Below, piece after piece: positions 25,237-35,016 of a DNA stretch of 57,887 nt; the stretch's first letter is position 1; each line of letters starts with the position of its first letter. Under the pieces are notes generated by a model. That model searched no databases and was not told the origin of the DNA. It saw only the letters and a list, made by a program, of their open reading frames with translations. The DNA lies in contig JAAYHC010000021.1 of the NCBI GenBank assembly GCA_012735535.1, positions 1-57,887 of the forward strand. Direction: 5' to 3'. A program made the position numbers and the translations under genes. Source of the DNA: Bacillota bacterium. GTDB taxonomy: Bacteria; Bacillota; UBA5301.

Positions 25237-26895
25237 GTGAGAGTTGCGATTGACGCCTTCCGCCGGTTAAACAGCGGCGAAAAGATTTTGGTTGGTTTGC
25301 GGGTAGCTGCCAGCATTTGGATTTATTTTGATATTACCTATCTGTGCGCGGAGTGTCCTACTATGTATACCCCGCTCGCGCTGGCTTTTTACCTGGCGGT
25401 TACTTGCCTTTTGCTTCCCCTGGGCCGCAAAGCCGCAGAGCTCGCCCGGCCATTTATGGCGCTGGCCTCAGCCGGGCTGGACTTACTAGCGGCAGTCGTG
25501 GTCTTTTTATCGGTTAGCAATCCCGGGCATTTGGGTCCACTAATGTTTTATTTGGCCGTGGTTTGGTCCTCCCGGCTGTTGACCCTCTCCGGTGCCTTTG
25601 TCTTTAGCCTGACTACATTTCTGATTTATACCTTGGTCTGTTGGAGCAAAGGTTTGCTCTCCATTGTCTTGGTTAAGCAGTTAATGGCTATGGTTGCGAT
25701 GGGCTTGTATGTTTCCTTATTTTCCAAGCTGGTAGCGGAGAGTGAACGCGAACGGCATAAGCGGGATTTGCTTTTAAAGGAGCTGAAAAACTCGTTTCAA
25801 GAGCAAGTGGCGGCAGCCTCAGAGCTTGAAAAGATGAATGATGAGCTGAAAAAACATGCCGCGGCTCTCGAAGCCTCCCAGGGCGAACTGGTCAGGCGCA
25901 ATCAAGAGCTCGCCCTATTAACTGAGGTGCTAAAAACGACAACGGCCGCTTTGGATTTGCAGACCTTGCTGGATCACACCCTGCAAAAGACGGTTGAGCT
26001 ATTTGGGGTTCGCTCGGCCTTCATTGTTCTAGGCGGATTAGACGAACCGGCCGACTCCGAGCTAACCGTCTGTCAGCAAATTAGCGAATATGAGGCCTTA
26101 CAACTCGCCGGCGTGGTGATGCCGTTATTAGCCGAAACGAAAGAGGTCATGGTGTGGAAACATGGGGTTACCCCGCCGATAGCGGGCCTGCACAACAACT
26201 TGCTTAACGCGGGGATTACCGGTTTTTTGGCGACTCCGCTACTGATCCATGGCGAGATTAAGGGCATGATGGCTTTAATTAATGTTGGCCTCGGCGATCT
26301 CCTTAAAGAGCGCGATTTCTTCCGCATCGTCTCGTCCCAAGTCGGTTTGGCGATTGAAAAAGCCATCATGTACGAACGGATGAAAAGGCAAGCGATTACC
26401 GATGGGCTGACCAGTTTATACAATGTTCGGCATTTTCACGCTCGGCTGGCGGAGGAGATCGCCAAGATCGAGCGGAAAAACGGGGTTTTGACCCTCTTAA
26501 TGATCGATATGGACTGGTTTAAAGAATACAATGATACTTACGGTCATCAGGCTGGTGACAGTCTACTTTGTCTGGCTGCGAAGGTCTTCGTCGGTAATGT
26601 TCGGGCCGGGGACTTTGTAGCTCGCTATGGCGGTGAAGAATTTACGGTGATCTTACCGGACACCACTAGTCAAGAGGGGATCGTTTTAGCGGAGCGGTTG
26701 CGCCAGCGCTTTCGGGAAGCCCAGTTACAAGCGGAGCCGACGAAAGAAGTCGTCACCCTCAGTATCGGGGTGGCCAGTTATCCGGATCATGCGCAGACCG
26801 CCCGCGGATTAATCGAGAGTGCCGATCGCGCGATGTATCGGGCCAAGGCGATGGGCAAGGATTTGGTCTGCTCGATCGATGATTTTTTTGAGTAG
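25237..26895 (+). CDS. Membrane GAF-GGDEF diguanylate cyclase
   Basis: This enzyme makes c-di-GMP from two GTP. GTG 25237 follows CAAGGA. The 552-aa product has about six membrane segments in residues 15-165, a coiled coil at about 170-230, a GAF domain at about 240-385 and a GGDEF domain at about 390-552. The active-site loop is intact: GGEEF at residues 465-469. Five residues before it lies RAGD, the RxxD inhibitory site, so feedback inhibition by c-di-GMP is expected. The DMDWFKEYNDTYGHQAGD segment holds the metal and base contacts. It is monocistronic and precedes nrdJ. Confidence 0.93.
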   Translation: MRVAIDAFRRLNSGEKILVGLRVAASIWIYFDITYLCAECPTMYTPLALAFYLAVTCLLLPLGRKAAELARPFMALASAGLDLLAAVVVFLSVSNPGHLGPLMFYLAVVWSSRLLTLSGAFVFSLTTFLIYTLVCWSKGLLSIVLVKQLMAMVAMGLYVSLFSKLVAESERERHKRDLLLKELKNSFQEQVAAASELEKMNDELKKHAAALEASQGELVRRNQELALLTEVLKTTTAALDLQTLLDHTLQKTVELFGVRSAFIVLGGLDEPADSELTVCQQISEYEALQLAGVVMPLLAETKEVMVWKHGVTPPIAGLHNNLLNAGITGFLATPLLIHGEIKGMMALINVGLGDLLKERDFFRIVSSQVGLAIEKAIMYERMKRQAITDGLTSLYNVRHFHARLAEEIAKIERKNGVLTLLMIDMDWFKEYNDTYGHQAGDSLLCLAAKVFVGNVRAGDFVARYGGEEFTVILPDTTSQEGIVLAERLRQRFREAQLQAEPTKEVVTLSIGVASYPDHAQTARGLIESADRAMYRAKAMGKDLVCSIDDFFE

Positions 26896-26908
26896 TCGAA
26901 AAATAAAA

Positions 26909-26935
26909 CTCAGATAGGGAAGGATGTTATCTGAG
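26909..26935 (+). terminator. Hairpin after the GGDEF gene, no T run
   Basis: CTCAGATA (26909-26916) and TATCTGAG (26928-26935) form an 8-bp stem with an 11-base loop, 13 bases after the stop. There is no T tract, so it may be a 3'-end stabiliser rather than an intrinsic terminator. Confidence 0.4.
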
Positions 26936-26970
26936 GCGAATTAAGGTAATATGGAAATGACAAAGCGTCC

Positions 26971-26999
26971 TTGTCAGCGAACACAACATATTGTATCAT
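26971..26999 (+). promoter_or_regulatory. nrdJ promoter
   Basis: TTGTCA (26971-26976) and TATCAT (26994-26999) have 17-base spacing and lie about 67 bases before the nrdJ ATG. NrdR-like box 1 overlaps the spacer and -10. Confidence 0.7.
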
Positions 27000-27028
27000 A
27001 GGTTAGAACTATCTACTATATGTAGTAG
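26981..27028 (+). promoter_or_regulatory. Paired NrdR boxes upstream of nrdJ
   Basis: Two palindromes resemble NrdR boxes: ACACAACATATTGTAT (26981-26996) and CTACTATATGTAGTAG (27013-27028). Their centres are 32 bases apart, about three helical turns, the arrangement known for this ATP-cone repressor of ribonucleotide reductase genes. Box 1 covers the -10, so binding should block transcription when dATP is plentiful. nrdR itself is not in the window. Confidence 0.75.
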
Positions 27029-27065
27029 TTTTAACCATTTTTCTTTTTCACAGGGGGATTATTTT

Positions 27066-29327
27066 ATGGGAGTTAAATTATCGCAAAATGCCTTGAACGT
27101 CCTGGAGAAACGTTACCTCAAAAAGGTCGACGGAAAGGTGGTAGAAACTCCCGATGAGCTTTTTGAACGCGTCGCCGAGAATATCGCCAGCGTAGAAGGC
27201 GCGTGTTATGGCAAGGATCCGGCGACGGTTGAAGCTATTAAGCAGCAGTTTTTGGAGATTATGACCAATTTGGAGTTTATGCCTAACTCCCCTACCCTGA
27301 TGAATGCCGGCCGGGAGCTGCAGCAGTTGGCGGCTTGTTTTGTTTTGCCGGTTGAAGATTCTATGGAGTCGATTTTTGACTCGATCAAGCATGCCGCTTT
27401 GATTCATAAAAGCGGGGGCGGTACCGGTTTTAGCTTTTCCAAACTGCGTCCATGCAATGATCAGGTCTTATCTACCGGTGGCGTAGCCAGCGGTCCGATT
27501 TCGTTTATGAAAGTTTTTAATGCCGCGACCGATGCTGTGAAGCAGGGCGGCACGCGGCGCGGTGCCAATATGGGCATCCTCCGGGTGGACCATCCGGACA
27601 TCCTCGCCTTCATTAATGCCAAAGAAAACAATGATGACTTGACCAACTTCAACATCTCCGTTGCTATCACCGATAAATTTATGACCGCACTCAAAGAGCA
27701 CCGCGACTATGAGTTAATTAATCCCAGAAACGGGCAAGTGGTGGGCAAGCTCTCCGCCCAAGAGGTTTTCGACAAAATTGTCGACGCGGCTTGGCGTAAT
27801 GGTGAGCCAGGGGTTATTTTTATTGATCAGATTAACCGGGATAATCCTACCCCCCATATTGGGGAGATCGAGAGCACCAATCCCTGCGGAGAACAACCGC
27901 TTCTGCCGTATGAGGCCTGCAATTTAGGCTCGGTCAATTTGGGCAAAATGGTGACCGAGGATGGACAGATCAACTGGCAGCGACTGGAATACGTCGTCAA
28001 GGTGGCCGTGCGTTTCCTCGACGATGTTATCGATGCCAGCAAGTATCCGTTAGAGCGGATTACGGAGATGGTCAGGGCCAACCGTAAAATCGGATTAGGG
28101 GTAATGGGTTTTGCCGATATGCTCATCAAGTTGGGCATCCCGTATAACTCTGAAAAAGCGGTAGAGACCGCCGAAGCGGTTATGTCTTTCATTCAACGGA
28201 CCGCGCGGGCGGCCTCGGCTGAGCTCGCTGAAGAGCGCGGCGTCTTTCCTAATTACAAGGGCAGCATTTATGAGCCGATGGGTTTGAAGCTGCGTAACGC
28301 TACCACGACGACGATTGCTCCGACCGGCACGATCAGCATCATTGCTGAGGCTTCCGGTGGGATTGAGCCGCTATTTGCGATCGCCTTTGTACGCAACGTG
28401 CTTGATAATACAAAGTTAGTCGAGGTCAATCCGCTTTTTGAGGAGATTGCTAAGCGTGAGGGCTTCTATACTCCTCAGTTGATGGAGCAGGTTGCCGAAC
28501 ATGGTTCGGTTCAGGAGATCGAGTCGATTCCGGAGAAATTCCGGCGGCTTTTTGTCACCGCACACGATATCGAGCCGGAGTGGCACATCCGGATCCAGGC
28601 CGCTTTCCAAAAGTATACCGATAACGCGGTGAGCAAGACGATTAACTTCCCCAAGAGCGCTACCCGGGAAGATGTGGCCAAAGCTTATCTGCTTGCCTAT
28701 CAAGAAGGGTGCAAAGGGGTTACCGTCTACCGGGACGGCAGTCGGGAATCACAAGTGCTCACAGCCGGTACGAAAACGGCGCAACAAACCACAACGACGG
28801 AAGCAGCGCCGCTTTATCCAATGAATATTACGCCGCGGCCGCGTCCTGATGTCACGACCGGTGCGACCGAGCGGGTCAAAGTTGGCTGCGGAACCTTGTA
28901 TGTCAGTGTCAATGCTGATGAATTTGGGATTTGTGAGGTCTTCACCAATACCGGCAAAGAGGGTGGCTGTTCTTCGCAGTCGGAGGCCACTAGTCGGCTA
29001 ATCTCCATCGCTTTACGCTCCGGCGTTTCCGTGGAGGCCATTTATGAACAGCTCCGGGGCATCCGGTGTCCCGCCTGCGTCCGCCGGAAAGAAGTTAACG
29101 TCACTTCTTGTCCGGATGCCATCGCCCGGGCGATCAAGAAATTCCAGGATCAGGTGCTAGGCGGTTTTCAGCCGCACTTACCCTTTAAACCGGAGGGAGC
29201 TCAGGCTGTGCAGCAGGAAGCCGCGATCGCCGAGGATTCTGCTCATTGTCCGGAGTGCGGCCATAAGTTAAGTCATGAGAGCGGTTGTGTCACCTGTATC
29301 GCCTGCGGATACACGAAGTGTGGATAA
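27066..29327 (+). CDS. nrdJ: Adenosylcobalamin-dependent (class II) ribonucleotide reductase
   Basis: The enzyme reduces ribonucleotides using B12 instead of oxygen or a glycyl radical. ATG 27066 follows CAGGGGGA; the open frame starts earlier but the upstream part spans the promoter. The 753-aa product has [23 protein letters not shown] (split, near residue 75), [16 protein letters not shown], the catalytic [21 protein letters not shown] near 275 and [18 protein letters not shown] near 425. The C-terminal half ends with a zinc-ribbon-like CPECGHKL...[13 protein letters not shown] that supplies shuttle cysteines. There is no ATP-cone at the N-terminus. It is regulated by NrdR boxes, as above. 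Confidence 0.97.
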   Translation: MGVKLSQNALNVLEKRYLKKVDGKVVETPDELFERVAENIASVEGACYGKDPATVEAIKQQFLEIMTNLEFMPNSPTLMNAGRELQQLAACFVLPVEDSMESIFDSIKHAALIHKSGGGTGFSFSKLRPCNDQVLSTGGVASGPISFMKVFNAATDAVKQGGTRRGANMGILRVDHPDILAFINAKENNDDLTNFNISVAITDKFMTALKEHRDYELINPRNGQVVGKLSAQEVFDKIVDAAWRNGEPGVIFIDQINRDNPTPHIGEIESTNPCGEQPLLPYEACNLGSVNLGKMVTEDGQINWQRLEYVVKVAVRFLDDVIDASKYPLERITEMVRANRKIGLGVMGFADMLIKLGIPYNSEKAVETAEAVMSFIQRTARAASAELAEERGVFPNYKGSIYEPMGLKLRNATTTTIAPTGTISIIAEASGGIEPLFAIAFVRNVLDNTKLVEVNPLFEEIAKREGFYTPQLMEQVAEHGSVQEIESIPEKFRRLFVTAHDIEPEWHIRIQAAFQKYTDNAVSKTINFPKSATREDVAKAYLLAYQEGCKGVTVYRDGSRESQVLTAGTKTAQQTTTTEAAPLYPMNITPRPRPDVTTGATERVKVGCGTLYVSVNADEFGICEVFTNTGKEGGCSSQSEATSRLISIALRSGVSVEAIYEQLRGIRCPACVRRKEVNVTSCPDAIARAIKKFQDQVLGGFQPHLPFKPEGAQAVQQEAAIAEDSAHCPECGHKLSHESGCVTCIACGYTKCG

Positions 29328-29371
29328 AATTGCACTACCATGGTCCCTCCGTCTTTTTTGCGGGTGGCTCT

Positions 29372-29458
29372 CTAACTTTTGCGCCTTCTAATAATGATGA
29401 CCGTCTTTTTGGCCTTGGTTAGGATCGGGTTGAGCAATAGTTGGAGCAGGCGTTCCAT
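29372..29458 (-). CDS. 28-residue hydrophobic-cationic peptide ORF
   Basis: On the minus strand an ATG (29458-29456) follows a near-perfect Shine-Dalgarno AAGGAGGG with 5-6 base spacing. It opens a 28-codon frame, MERLLQLLLNPIL then TKAKKTVIIIRRRKS, ending TAG (29374-29372). The peptide has an amphipathic/hydrophobic front and a strongly basic end, as in small membrane-associated peptides. It lies convergent to nrdJ. No homologue is known to me; the ribosome site is the main support. A TATAAT on the minus strand lies about 35-40 bases upstream, without a good -35. Confidence 0.45.
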   Translation of the reverse strand: MERLLQLLLNPILTKAKKTVIIIRRRKS

Positions 29459-29636
29459 TTTATCCCTCCTTGGTTGAGGTAACTAATCCGTTCATATTAT
29501 ATAGCTCGGCCTGCGTTTTGGTTTATGTGGGCAAATCTTTTGGCGAAGTAGTAGGATTATCCGGTAAAGAGATAAAATAATAGCAAATGATGAGAAACAA
29601 ATAAATATCATCCATCCGCCGGGTGATTCTAGTTAG

Positions 29637-29749
29637 GAGAGACCTCTGTGTAGGGGCGCCGAAGGAGCACGTGGCACGCGCAGGTACCATGAAACTCTTA
29701 GGCCAAACGAACTCGCAGTTTACCTCTCAGGCATCAGGACAGAGGAGAG
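29637..29749 (+). ncRNA. Glycine riboswitch (gcvT element), single recognisable aptamer
   Basis: Conserved glycine-aptamer segments appear in order: GGAGAGACC (29637-29645 region), GCGCCGAAGGAGC (29656-29668), then CTCTCAGGC and AGGACAGAGG near 29724-29745. CCTCTGT (29643-29649) is complementary to ACAGAGG (29739-29745), forming P1. The same ACAGAGG is the 5' arm of the terminator, so glycine binding should disrupt the terminator and switch the operon on. The gcvT operon follows, fitting the ligand. Confidence 0.9.
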
Positions 29750-29771
29750 CCGATTCTCTTCTCTGTTTTTT
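29739..29771 (+). terminator. Riboswitch-controlled intrinsic terminator
   Basis: ACAGAGGAGAG (29739-29749) pairs with CTCTTCTCTGT (29756-29766) in an 11-bp stem with one G-U pair, followed by a T run (29766-29771). It overlaps the aptamer P1 strand. Confidence 0.88.
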
Positions 29772-29795
29772 ATTCTCACTACAGGAGGGCGAAGT

Positions 29796-30905
29796 ATGTC
29801 CGAGTTAAAAAGAACGCCGCTCTTTGCAGAACATCTGGCCCTAAATGCCAAGATGATTCCTTTTGGCGGTTGGGAAATGCCGGTTCAATATTCCGCGATC
29901 CTCCAGGAGCACCGGTCGGTGCGTGAGCAGGCCGGCCTTTTTGACCTCTCCCATATGGGCGAGTTCTTCGTTTCCGGGCCGGGTGCCTACGATTATTTGC
30001 AGCGGCTGTTAACCAATAACTTGGCCAAGCTGCTGCCGGGTAAGGCCCAGTATAATCTACTATGTAATGAAGCTGGTGGGGTCATCGATGACCTCATTGT
30101 CTATTGTTATGATCAGGAACGCTATTTGGTCGTGGTTAACGCAGCCAATATCGGCAAGGACTGGGAGTGGTTTACCAAGCATTTGCCAAGCTCAGGGGTT
30201 ACTTTGACGGATCGGTCGGCGGAAACCGCCCTGCTGGCCGTCCAAGGTCCCAAAAGTGAGGAGATTTTAAGGCCCCTTTGTTCCGAGGATCCGGCGCAAT
30301 TAAAGTTTTATTCGTTCGTCGAGGGCACTGTGGCCGGACGGCCGGCGATGATTTCGGCCACCGGATACACCGGAGAACGGGGTTTTGAGCTATACATTGA
30401 TGCAGCCGATGCCGGCTATCTCTGGCAGGAGCTGTTACAAGCCGGAAGGGAGAGCGGGCTGGTTCCCGTTGGGCTCGGAGCGCGAGACACCTTGCGGTTA
30501 GAAATGGCTTATCCGTTGTACGGCCAGGAGTTGTCTGAAGATATTACTCCGTGGGAAGCCGGGTTGGGTTGGACGGTCAAACTGGATAAGGGCGATTTTA
30601 TCGGCAAAGAGGCGTTAGTTGCTAAGAAAGAAGCCGGGCTGACCAGGTCTTTGGTCGGTTTCAAGATGATCGGTCGGGGTGTTTGCCGGCACGGATATGA
30701 AATATTAAACGATGATGCTGCGGTCATTGGCTCGGTAACCAGTGGTTCCTTCTCCCCAACTTTAGAGGAGAATATCGGCTTGGGCTATGTTACCCTTCCC
30801 TATACGGAGCCTGGTACGAGGATCTGGGTTAAGATCCGCGAAAAACTGGTTGAGGCCCAAGTGGTGGCGCTGCCATTTGTGCAACCATATACAAAAAGAG
30901 CGTGA
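29796..30905 (+). CDS. gcvT: Glycine cleavage T protein (aminomethyltransferase)
   Basis: GcvT transfers the methylene group from aminomethyl-lipoyl GcvH to tetrahydrofolate and releases ammonia. ATG 29796 follows AGGAGGG. The 369-aa product has the family N-terminus RTPLFAEHLALNAKMIPFGGWEMPVQY, the HRSVREQAGLFDLSHMGEF folate-site segment near residue 38 and ATGYTGERGFELY near 187. It also has the GLGARDTLRLEMAYPLYGQEL segment near 225. It opens the gcvT-H-PA-PB operon under the glycine riboswitch. Confidence 0.97.
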   Translation: MSELKRTPLFAEHLALNAKMIPFGGWEMPVQYSAILQEHRSVREQAGLFDLSHMGEFFVSGPGAYDYLQRLLTNNLAKLLPGKAQYNLLCNEAGGVIDDLIVYCYDQERYLVVVNAANIGKDWEWFTKHLPSSGVTLTDRSAETALLAVQGPKSEEILRPLCSEDPAQLKFYSFVEGTVAGRPAMISATGYTGERGFELYIDAADAGYLWQELLQAGRESGLVPVGLGARDTLRLEMAYPLYGQELSEDITPWEAGLGWTVKLDKGDFIGKEALVAKKEAGLTRSLVGFKMIGRGVCRHGYEILNDDAAVIGSVTSGSFSPTLEENIGLGYVTLPYTEPGTRIWVKIREKLVEAQVVALPFVQPYTKRA

Positions 30906-30920
30906 ACGGAGGTATTGGTG

Positions 30921-31301
30921 ATGAATCCTGCTGATTTAAAGTACACCAAGGAACATGAATGGATCAGAGTAAGTGGGAAACGGGCCATTATCGGGATTAC
31001 CGATTATGCACAGAAAGAATTAGGTGATGTGGTCTTTGTTGACCTGCCTTCGCCCGGCCAGGAGGTCGTCAAGGGCGATGATTTTGCGGTGGTTGAGTCG
31101 GTGAAAGCGGTATCGGATGTTTATGCTCCGATTTCCGGAATCATCGTTGAGGTCAATGACAATTTGCAAGATAGTCCGGAACTCTTAAATTCGGACCCCT
31201 ACAACGATGGGTGGATCGCGGTTATTGAGATGCGCGACCCGAGCGAACTCGCTGAGCTGATGACTAACGAGGAGTATGAGGCTTTTATTAAAGGAGCGTG
31301 A
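30921..31301 (+). CDS. gcvH: Glycine cleavage H protein (lipoyl carrier)
   Basis: GcvH carries the aminomethyl group on a lipoyl lysine between P, T and L proteins. I take ATG 30921 with CGGAGG at 30907-30912; upstream GTG/TTG codons in frame are too close to it. The 126-aa product has KYTKEHEWIRV at the N-terminus and the lipoyl lysine at residue 62 in VESVKAVSDVYAP. Next to it, the operon encodes P and T proteins and the presumed lipoylation enzymes; no L protein (dihydrolipoamide dehydrogenase) gene is in this window. Confidence 0.97.
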   Translation: MNPADLKYTKEHEWIRVSGKRAIIGITDYAQKELGDVVFVDLPSPGQEVVKGDDFAVVESVKAVSDVYAPISGIIVEVNDNLQDSPELLNSDPYNDGWIAVIEMRDPSELAELMTNEEYEAFIKGA

Positions 31302-31305
31302 GCCC

Positions 31306-32649
31306 GTGGCGTTTATTGCTAATACTCCCGCCGACCAAGCTGAAATGTTGGCAGCTATCGGCGTAGCGGAGATTGCCGAGCTGTTTGCGGATATTCCGGC
31401 CAGCCTGCGTCTGACCAGAGAGTTGAATTTGCCCGCGCCGGAAGCGGAACCGATTTTGCTCAAAAACCTGAAGTCGCTGGCGGCTCGTAATATTAGCGCC
31501 GGCGAGGCCGTAGTTTTCTTGGGCGCCGGCACTTATGACCATTACGTTCCGAGTGTGGTCGGGCACATCTTGGGGCGCTCCGAGTTTTACACCGCGTATA
31601 CTCCATATCAAGCGGAGATCAGTCAGGGTACCCTCCAGGCTATTTACGAGTATCAGACGATGATCTGCAATCTGACCGGACTTGATGTTTCTAATGCTTC
31701 GCTGTACGACGGAGCGACCGCGGTGGTGGAAGCGGTCTTGATGGCAACCGGGGCTACCCGGCGCTGCAAAGTTGTGGTCTCGGCCGGACTGAATCCGGAG
31801 TACCGCCGCGTGTTGGCGACCTATTGTGACTTCTTGGATCTGCAGTTGGTGGTTGGGCTGTTGAGCGAGGGAGAACCCTCCGCCGAGCAGCTGCATGATC
31901 TCGTAGATGAACAGACTGCTGCCGTTATCGTCCAGTATCCCAACTTTTTCGGTCAAATCGAAGCCGGTATCGAGCAATTGGCTGAAGTTGCCCATGCCAA
32001 GGGAGCCCTCCTCATCTGTGCGGCTAATCCGATTGCCCTCGGGTTACTGAAGCCGCCCGGAGAATTGGGGGTCGATATCGCTTGCGGTGAGGGGCAGGCC
32101 TTGGGAAATCGGATGGCTTTCGGCGGGCCGCACCTGGGCTATCTGGCTTGCCGCGAACAGTATTTGCGCCGGATGCCGGGGCGCATTGTCGGAGCGACCA
32201 CGGATGCGAGCGGCAAGCGCGGCTATGTCTTGACCTTGCAGGCGCGGGAGCAGCATATCAGACGTCAAAAGGCCACTTCGAATATCTGTTCAAACCAGGC
32301 CCTTAATGCTTTGGCGGCGACAGTATATCTTTCGCTGCTGGGTCCGCAAGGCTTGGCCCAGGTAGCCGAGCACTCCGTCCAGAAGGCTCATTATTTGTAT
32401 AATCAACTGTTACAGATTGAAGGGATTAGTCCAGGACTGCCGGGACCGTTTTTCCACGAGTTCACCGTACGGGTCAAGGCCAATCCGGAAGAGCTGTTCA
32501 GCCGGCTGGTCGAGTACGGGATCCTCGGACCACTACCATTGGCCAGGTATTATCCCGAGCTCAGCGACCTGGTGCTCTTCTGCGTTACCGAGCAGCGGAC
32601 CAAGGAAGAGCTCGATTACCTGGTCAAGGTGCTGGGGGGGTTGTTATGA
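31306..32649 (+). CDS. gcvPA: Glycine dehydrogenase (decarboxylating) subunit 1
   Basis: GcvPA and GcvPB form the heterodimeric P protein that decarboxylates glycine with PLP. GTG 31306 is selected over the longer frame because AAAGGAGCG sits at 31290-31298 and the family N-terminus ([17 protein letters not shown]) follows. The 447-aa product has [15 protein letters not shown] near residue 69 and [23 protein letters not shown] (split) near 100. Its pseudo-PLP region resembles the PB fold but lacks the lysine. It overlaps gcvPB by four bases. Confidence 0.96.
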   Translation: MAFIANTPADQAEMLAAIGVAEIAELFADIPASLRLTRELNLPAPEAEPILLKNLKSLAARNISAGEAVVFLGAGTYDHYVPSVVGHILGRSEFYTAYTPYQAEISQGTLQAIYEYQTMICNLTGLDVSNASLYDGATAVVEAVLMATGATRRCKVVVSAGLNPEYRRVLATYCDFLDLQLVVGLLSEGEPSAEQLHDLVDEQTAAVIVQYPNFFGQIEAGIEQLAEVAHAKGALLICAANPIALGLLKPPGELGVDIACGEGQALGNRMAFGGPHLGYLACREQYLRRMPGRIVGATTDASGKRGYVLTLQAREQHIRRQKATSNICSNQALNALAATVYLSLLGPQGLAQVAEHSVQKAHYLYNQLLQIEGISPGLPGPFFHEFTVRVKANPEELFSRLVEYGILGPLPLARYYPELSDLVLFCVTEQRTKEELDYLVKVLGGLL

Positions 32650-34115
32650 GAGTCAATAATACCGCTGGAGTCAAGCCAATCTTTGCCGAAAGTGTTCCGG
32701 GACGGACCGGTTTTTCCTTGCCGGCGTTGGATGTGCCGTCCCAACCTTTATCAGCCATTCTCCCGGCCGACTTGCTGCGGCAGGAACCCCCGGTGTTACC
32801 GGAGGTGAGTGAGCTTGGAGTTGTGCGCCATTTCACCAGGCTTTCACAGCTCAACCATAGCGTCGACAGCGGCTTTTATCCGCTTGGCTCCTGTACGATG
32901 AAATACAATCCCAAGATTAATGAGGATGTGGCCGGGCTAGATGGCTTTGCCGATCTACATCCCCTCCAACCGGAAGAGACCTGTCAGGGCGCCTTACAGG
33001 TGATCTTCGAGCTCGAGCAGTACCTCTGTGAAATAACGGGTATGGATGCTTTTACGCTGCAACCGGCTGCCGGAGCACACGGAGAGTTAACCGGGCTGAT
33101 GCTGATCAAAGCTTACCATCGCCAGCGCGGAGAGGCGGCGACGCGTACGGAGGTAATTGTTCCGGACTCGGCGCATGGAACTAACCCGGCCAGTGCCGCG
33201 ATGTGCGGTTTCAAGGTGGTAGAGGTGCCATCGAACGAGCGGGGCAATGTTGATATTGCGGCTTTGCGTCGGGTTGTTGGTCCGCAGACGGCTGCCTTGA
33301 TGTTAACCAACCCGAATACGCTGGGCCTTTTTGAAGAGAACATCCTGGAGATCGCCGAGATCGTCCACGAGGCCGGCGGGCTCTTGTATTATGATGGCGC
33401 CAATGCCAATGCCATTCTCGGGATCGCGCGCCCGGGTGATATGGGCTTTGACGTGATCCATCTCAATTTGCACAAGACCTTTGCGGCACCACACGGCGGT
33501 GGGGGGCCGGGCGCCGGTCCGGTCGGCGTCAAACGAGCGCTCGAACCGTTCTTGCCGCTTCCGCGCGTGATCAAGGACGCGGATAGCTACCGGTTTAACT
33601 ACGATTTACCGCAGTCCATCGGCAAGGTCAAAGGCTTTTACGGTAATTTTCTGGTGGCATTGAAAGCTTATACCTATATCCGTCAGATGGGTGCTGCCGG
33701 GCTCAAAGCGGTGGCTGAAAATGCGGTGCTCAACGCCAACTATTTATTGGCGCAACTCAAAGACTACTTTGACCTACCGTATCCTCGCCGTTGTATGCAT
33801 GAATTTGTGCTCTCCGGTTCGCGGCAAAAGGCCAACGGGGTCAAAACGCTGGATATGGCCAAACGTTTGCTTGATTTCGGCATACATGCTCCGACCATTT
33901 ACTTCCCGCTGATTGTCGAGGAGGCGATGATGATCGAGCCTACCGAGACGGAGAGCAAACAGACCCTGGATGAGTTTGTCCAGGCCATGCGTCAAATCGC
34001 CCGTGAAGCGGAGGAGAGTCCGGAGCTGTTGCAGCAGGCCCCAACAAAGCTGCCGGTGTCCAGACTGGATGAGACTGCGGCGGCGCGTAATCCGGATCTG
34101 AGATGGCGGGGTTAA
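32646..34115 (+). CDS. gcvPB: Glycine dehydrogenase (decarboxylating) subunit 2
   Basis: This is the PLP-bearing half of the P protein. The 489-aa product has SDLLRQEP-type N-terminus, [22 protein letters not shown] with the [10 protein letters not shown] segment near residue 85, [13 protein letters not shown] near 140 and [17 protein letters not shown] near 174. The PLP lysine is residue 277 in [20 protein letters not shown]. It ends one base before the next start codon, GTG 34117, so the radical SAM genes below are in the same operon. Confidence 0.97.
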   Translation: MRVNNTAGVKPIFAESVPGRTGFSLPALDVPSQPLSAILPADLLRQEPPVLPEVSELGVVRHFTRLSQLNHSVDSGFYPLGSCTMKYNPKINEDVAGLDGFADLHPLQPEETCQGALQVIFELEQYLCEITGMDAFTLQPAAGAHGELTGLMLIKAYHRQRGEAATRTEVIVPDSAHGTNPASAAMCGFKVVEVPSNERGNVDIAALRRVVGPQTAALMLTNPNTLGLFEENILEIAEIVHEAGGLLYYDGANANAILGIARPGDMGFDVIHLNLHKTFAAPHGGGGPGAGPVGVKRALEPFLPLPRVIKDADSYRFNYDLPQSIGKVKGFYGNFLVALKAYTYIRQMGAAGLKAVAENAVLNANYLLAQLKDYFDLPYPRRCMHEFVLSGSRQKANGVKTLDMAKRLLDFGIHAPTIYFPLIVEEAMMIEPTETESKQTLDEFVQAMRQIAREAEESPELLQQAPTKLPVSRLDETAAARNPDLRWRG

Positions 34116-34116
34116 T

Positions 34117-35016
34117 GTGGAAAGGCTAAGCCAATTCGAACTTGATTTGCTGAAGGTGCGGGAGGAGCGGCTGAAATACCATGCTCCGACTCTTTTGGCG
34201 GTGCGGCCGACCGGGACCGCAACCGTCCGAGTTACTGCGGCGGATTGCCCACAGGATTGTGCTCATTGTGGGGGGTACTATCTCAAGGCGATGAAGCCGC
34301 TCTCGGAGGTGGCGGAGCAGGAAGCTGCTCCGTGGACAAGCCTGCTGATTAGCGGGGCTTGTGATGGGGCTGGGGTTGTGCCGATCCAGCCGCACTTGGC
34401 AACGCTCAAAACCTTGAGCAAGAAATATCGCTTGAATTTACATCCTGGTTATATCCGGGATCCCGAGGCTGCTCGGCAACTTGCCGAGATAGCCTCCGTC
34501 TTTTCCTGCGACTTTATCGGTGATGAAGCCGCGCTGCGACAAGTTTACGGTTTAAATTATTCGGTCGGAGAGGTACTGGACTCACTGCTGTTGCTGGCTA
34601 AATTTCGGCGTGTCGTTCCCCATCTCTGTCTCGGCTTGTCTGACGAACCTGGACTCCGTTCGGAATTAGCCGCGGTTAAATTACTGGTCGAGGCGGGTTT
34701 TCGCGAATTAGTCGTCTTGATCTTCATTCCCACGAGAGGAACCAGATTGGCTGAGCGCCAACCACCTCCGGCCACGGAGGTAGCCAAGTTCTTTGCCAGC
34801 CTCGGTCGCAATTACCCGCAGCTGCGGGTAACTCTCGGCTGTATGAGGCCGGCGGGGAAATATCGGCAAGAAGTTGACCGTTATGCCGTTTTGGCCGGGA
34901 TCAACGCCATTGTGCAACCAACTCCCGGAGCCCTCCAACTGGCCGATTATCTCGGTATGTTGCAGCAAGATTATTGGCAATGTTGTGTTCTCTATGGTGA
35001 TGCAGATGCGGATTAG
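34117..35016 (+). CDS. Radical SAM protein, LipS1/LipS2-like (1 of 2)
   Basis: This 299-aa protein is a small radical SAM enzyme with the 4Fe-4S motif CPQDCAHC (CxxxCxxC) near residue 44. It has the biotin-synthase-like barrel (LLISGACDGAGVVPIQP, NLHPGYI, GDEAALRQVYGLN, VPHLCLGL). The position after gcvPB and before lplA fits the two-component lipoyl synthase LipS1/LipS2 known in archaea and some bacteria, which inserts two sulfurs into octanoyl-GcvH. No LipA-type CxxxxxCxxxxxC motif is present. Which of the two subunits it is cannot be told. Start GTG 34117 is one base after the gcvPB stop. Confidence 0.75.
   Translation: MERLSQFELDLLKVREERLKYHAPTLLAVRPTGTATVRVTAADCPQDCAHCGGYYLKAMKPLSEVAEQEAAPWTSLLISGACDGAGVVPIQPHLATLKTLSKKYRLNLHPGYIRDPEAARQLAEIASVFSCDFIGDEAALRQVYGLNYSVGEVLDSLLLLAKFRRVVPHLCLGLSDEPGLRSELAAVKLLVEAGFRELVVLIFIPTRGTRLAERQPPPATEVAKFFASLGRNYPQLRVTLGCMRPAGKYRQEVDRYAVLAGINAIVQPTPGALQLADYLGMLQQDYWQCCVLYGDADAD

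Noticed and set aside
26896-27065. Cobalamin riboswitch upstream of the B12-dependent nrdJ
   Set aside because: The region is too short and lacks the conserved B12-box; palindromes of NrdR type explain it.
29695-29720. A second full glycine aptamer
   Set aside because: ACTCTTAGGC resembles the core, but the following AGGACAGAG-type strand is missing, so only one aptamer is called.
34874-34993. Upstream extension of the second radical SAM protein
   Set aside because: It overlaps the first radical SAM gene in another frame and carries no homologous residues; the start is set at 34994 or 35006.
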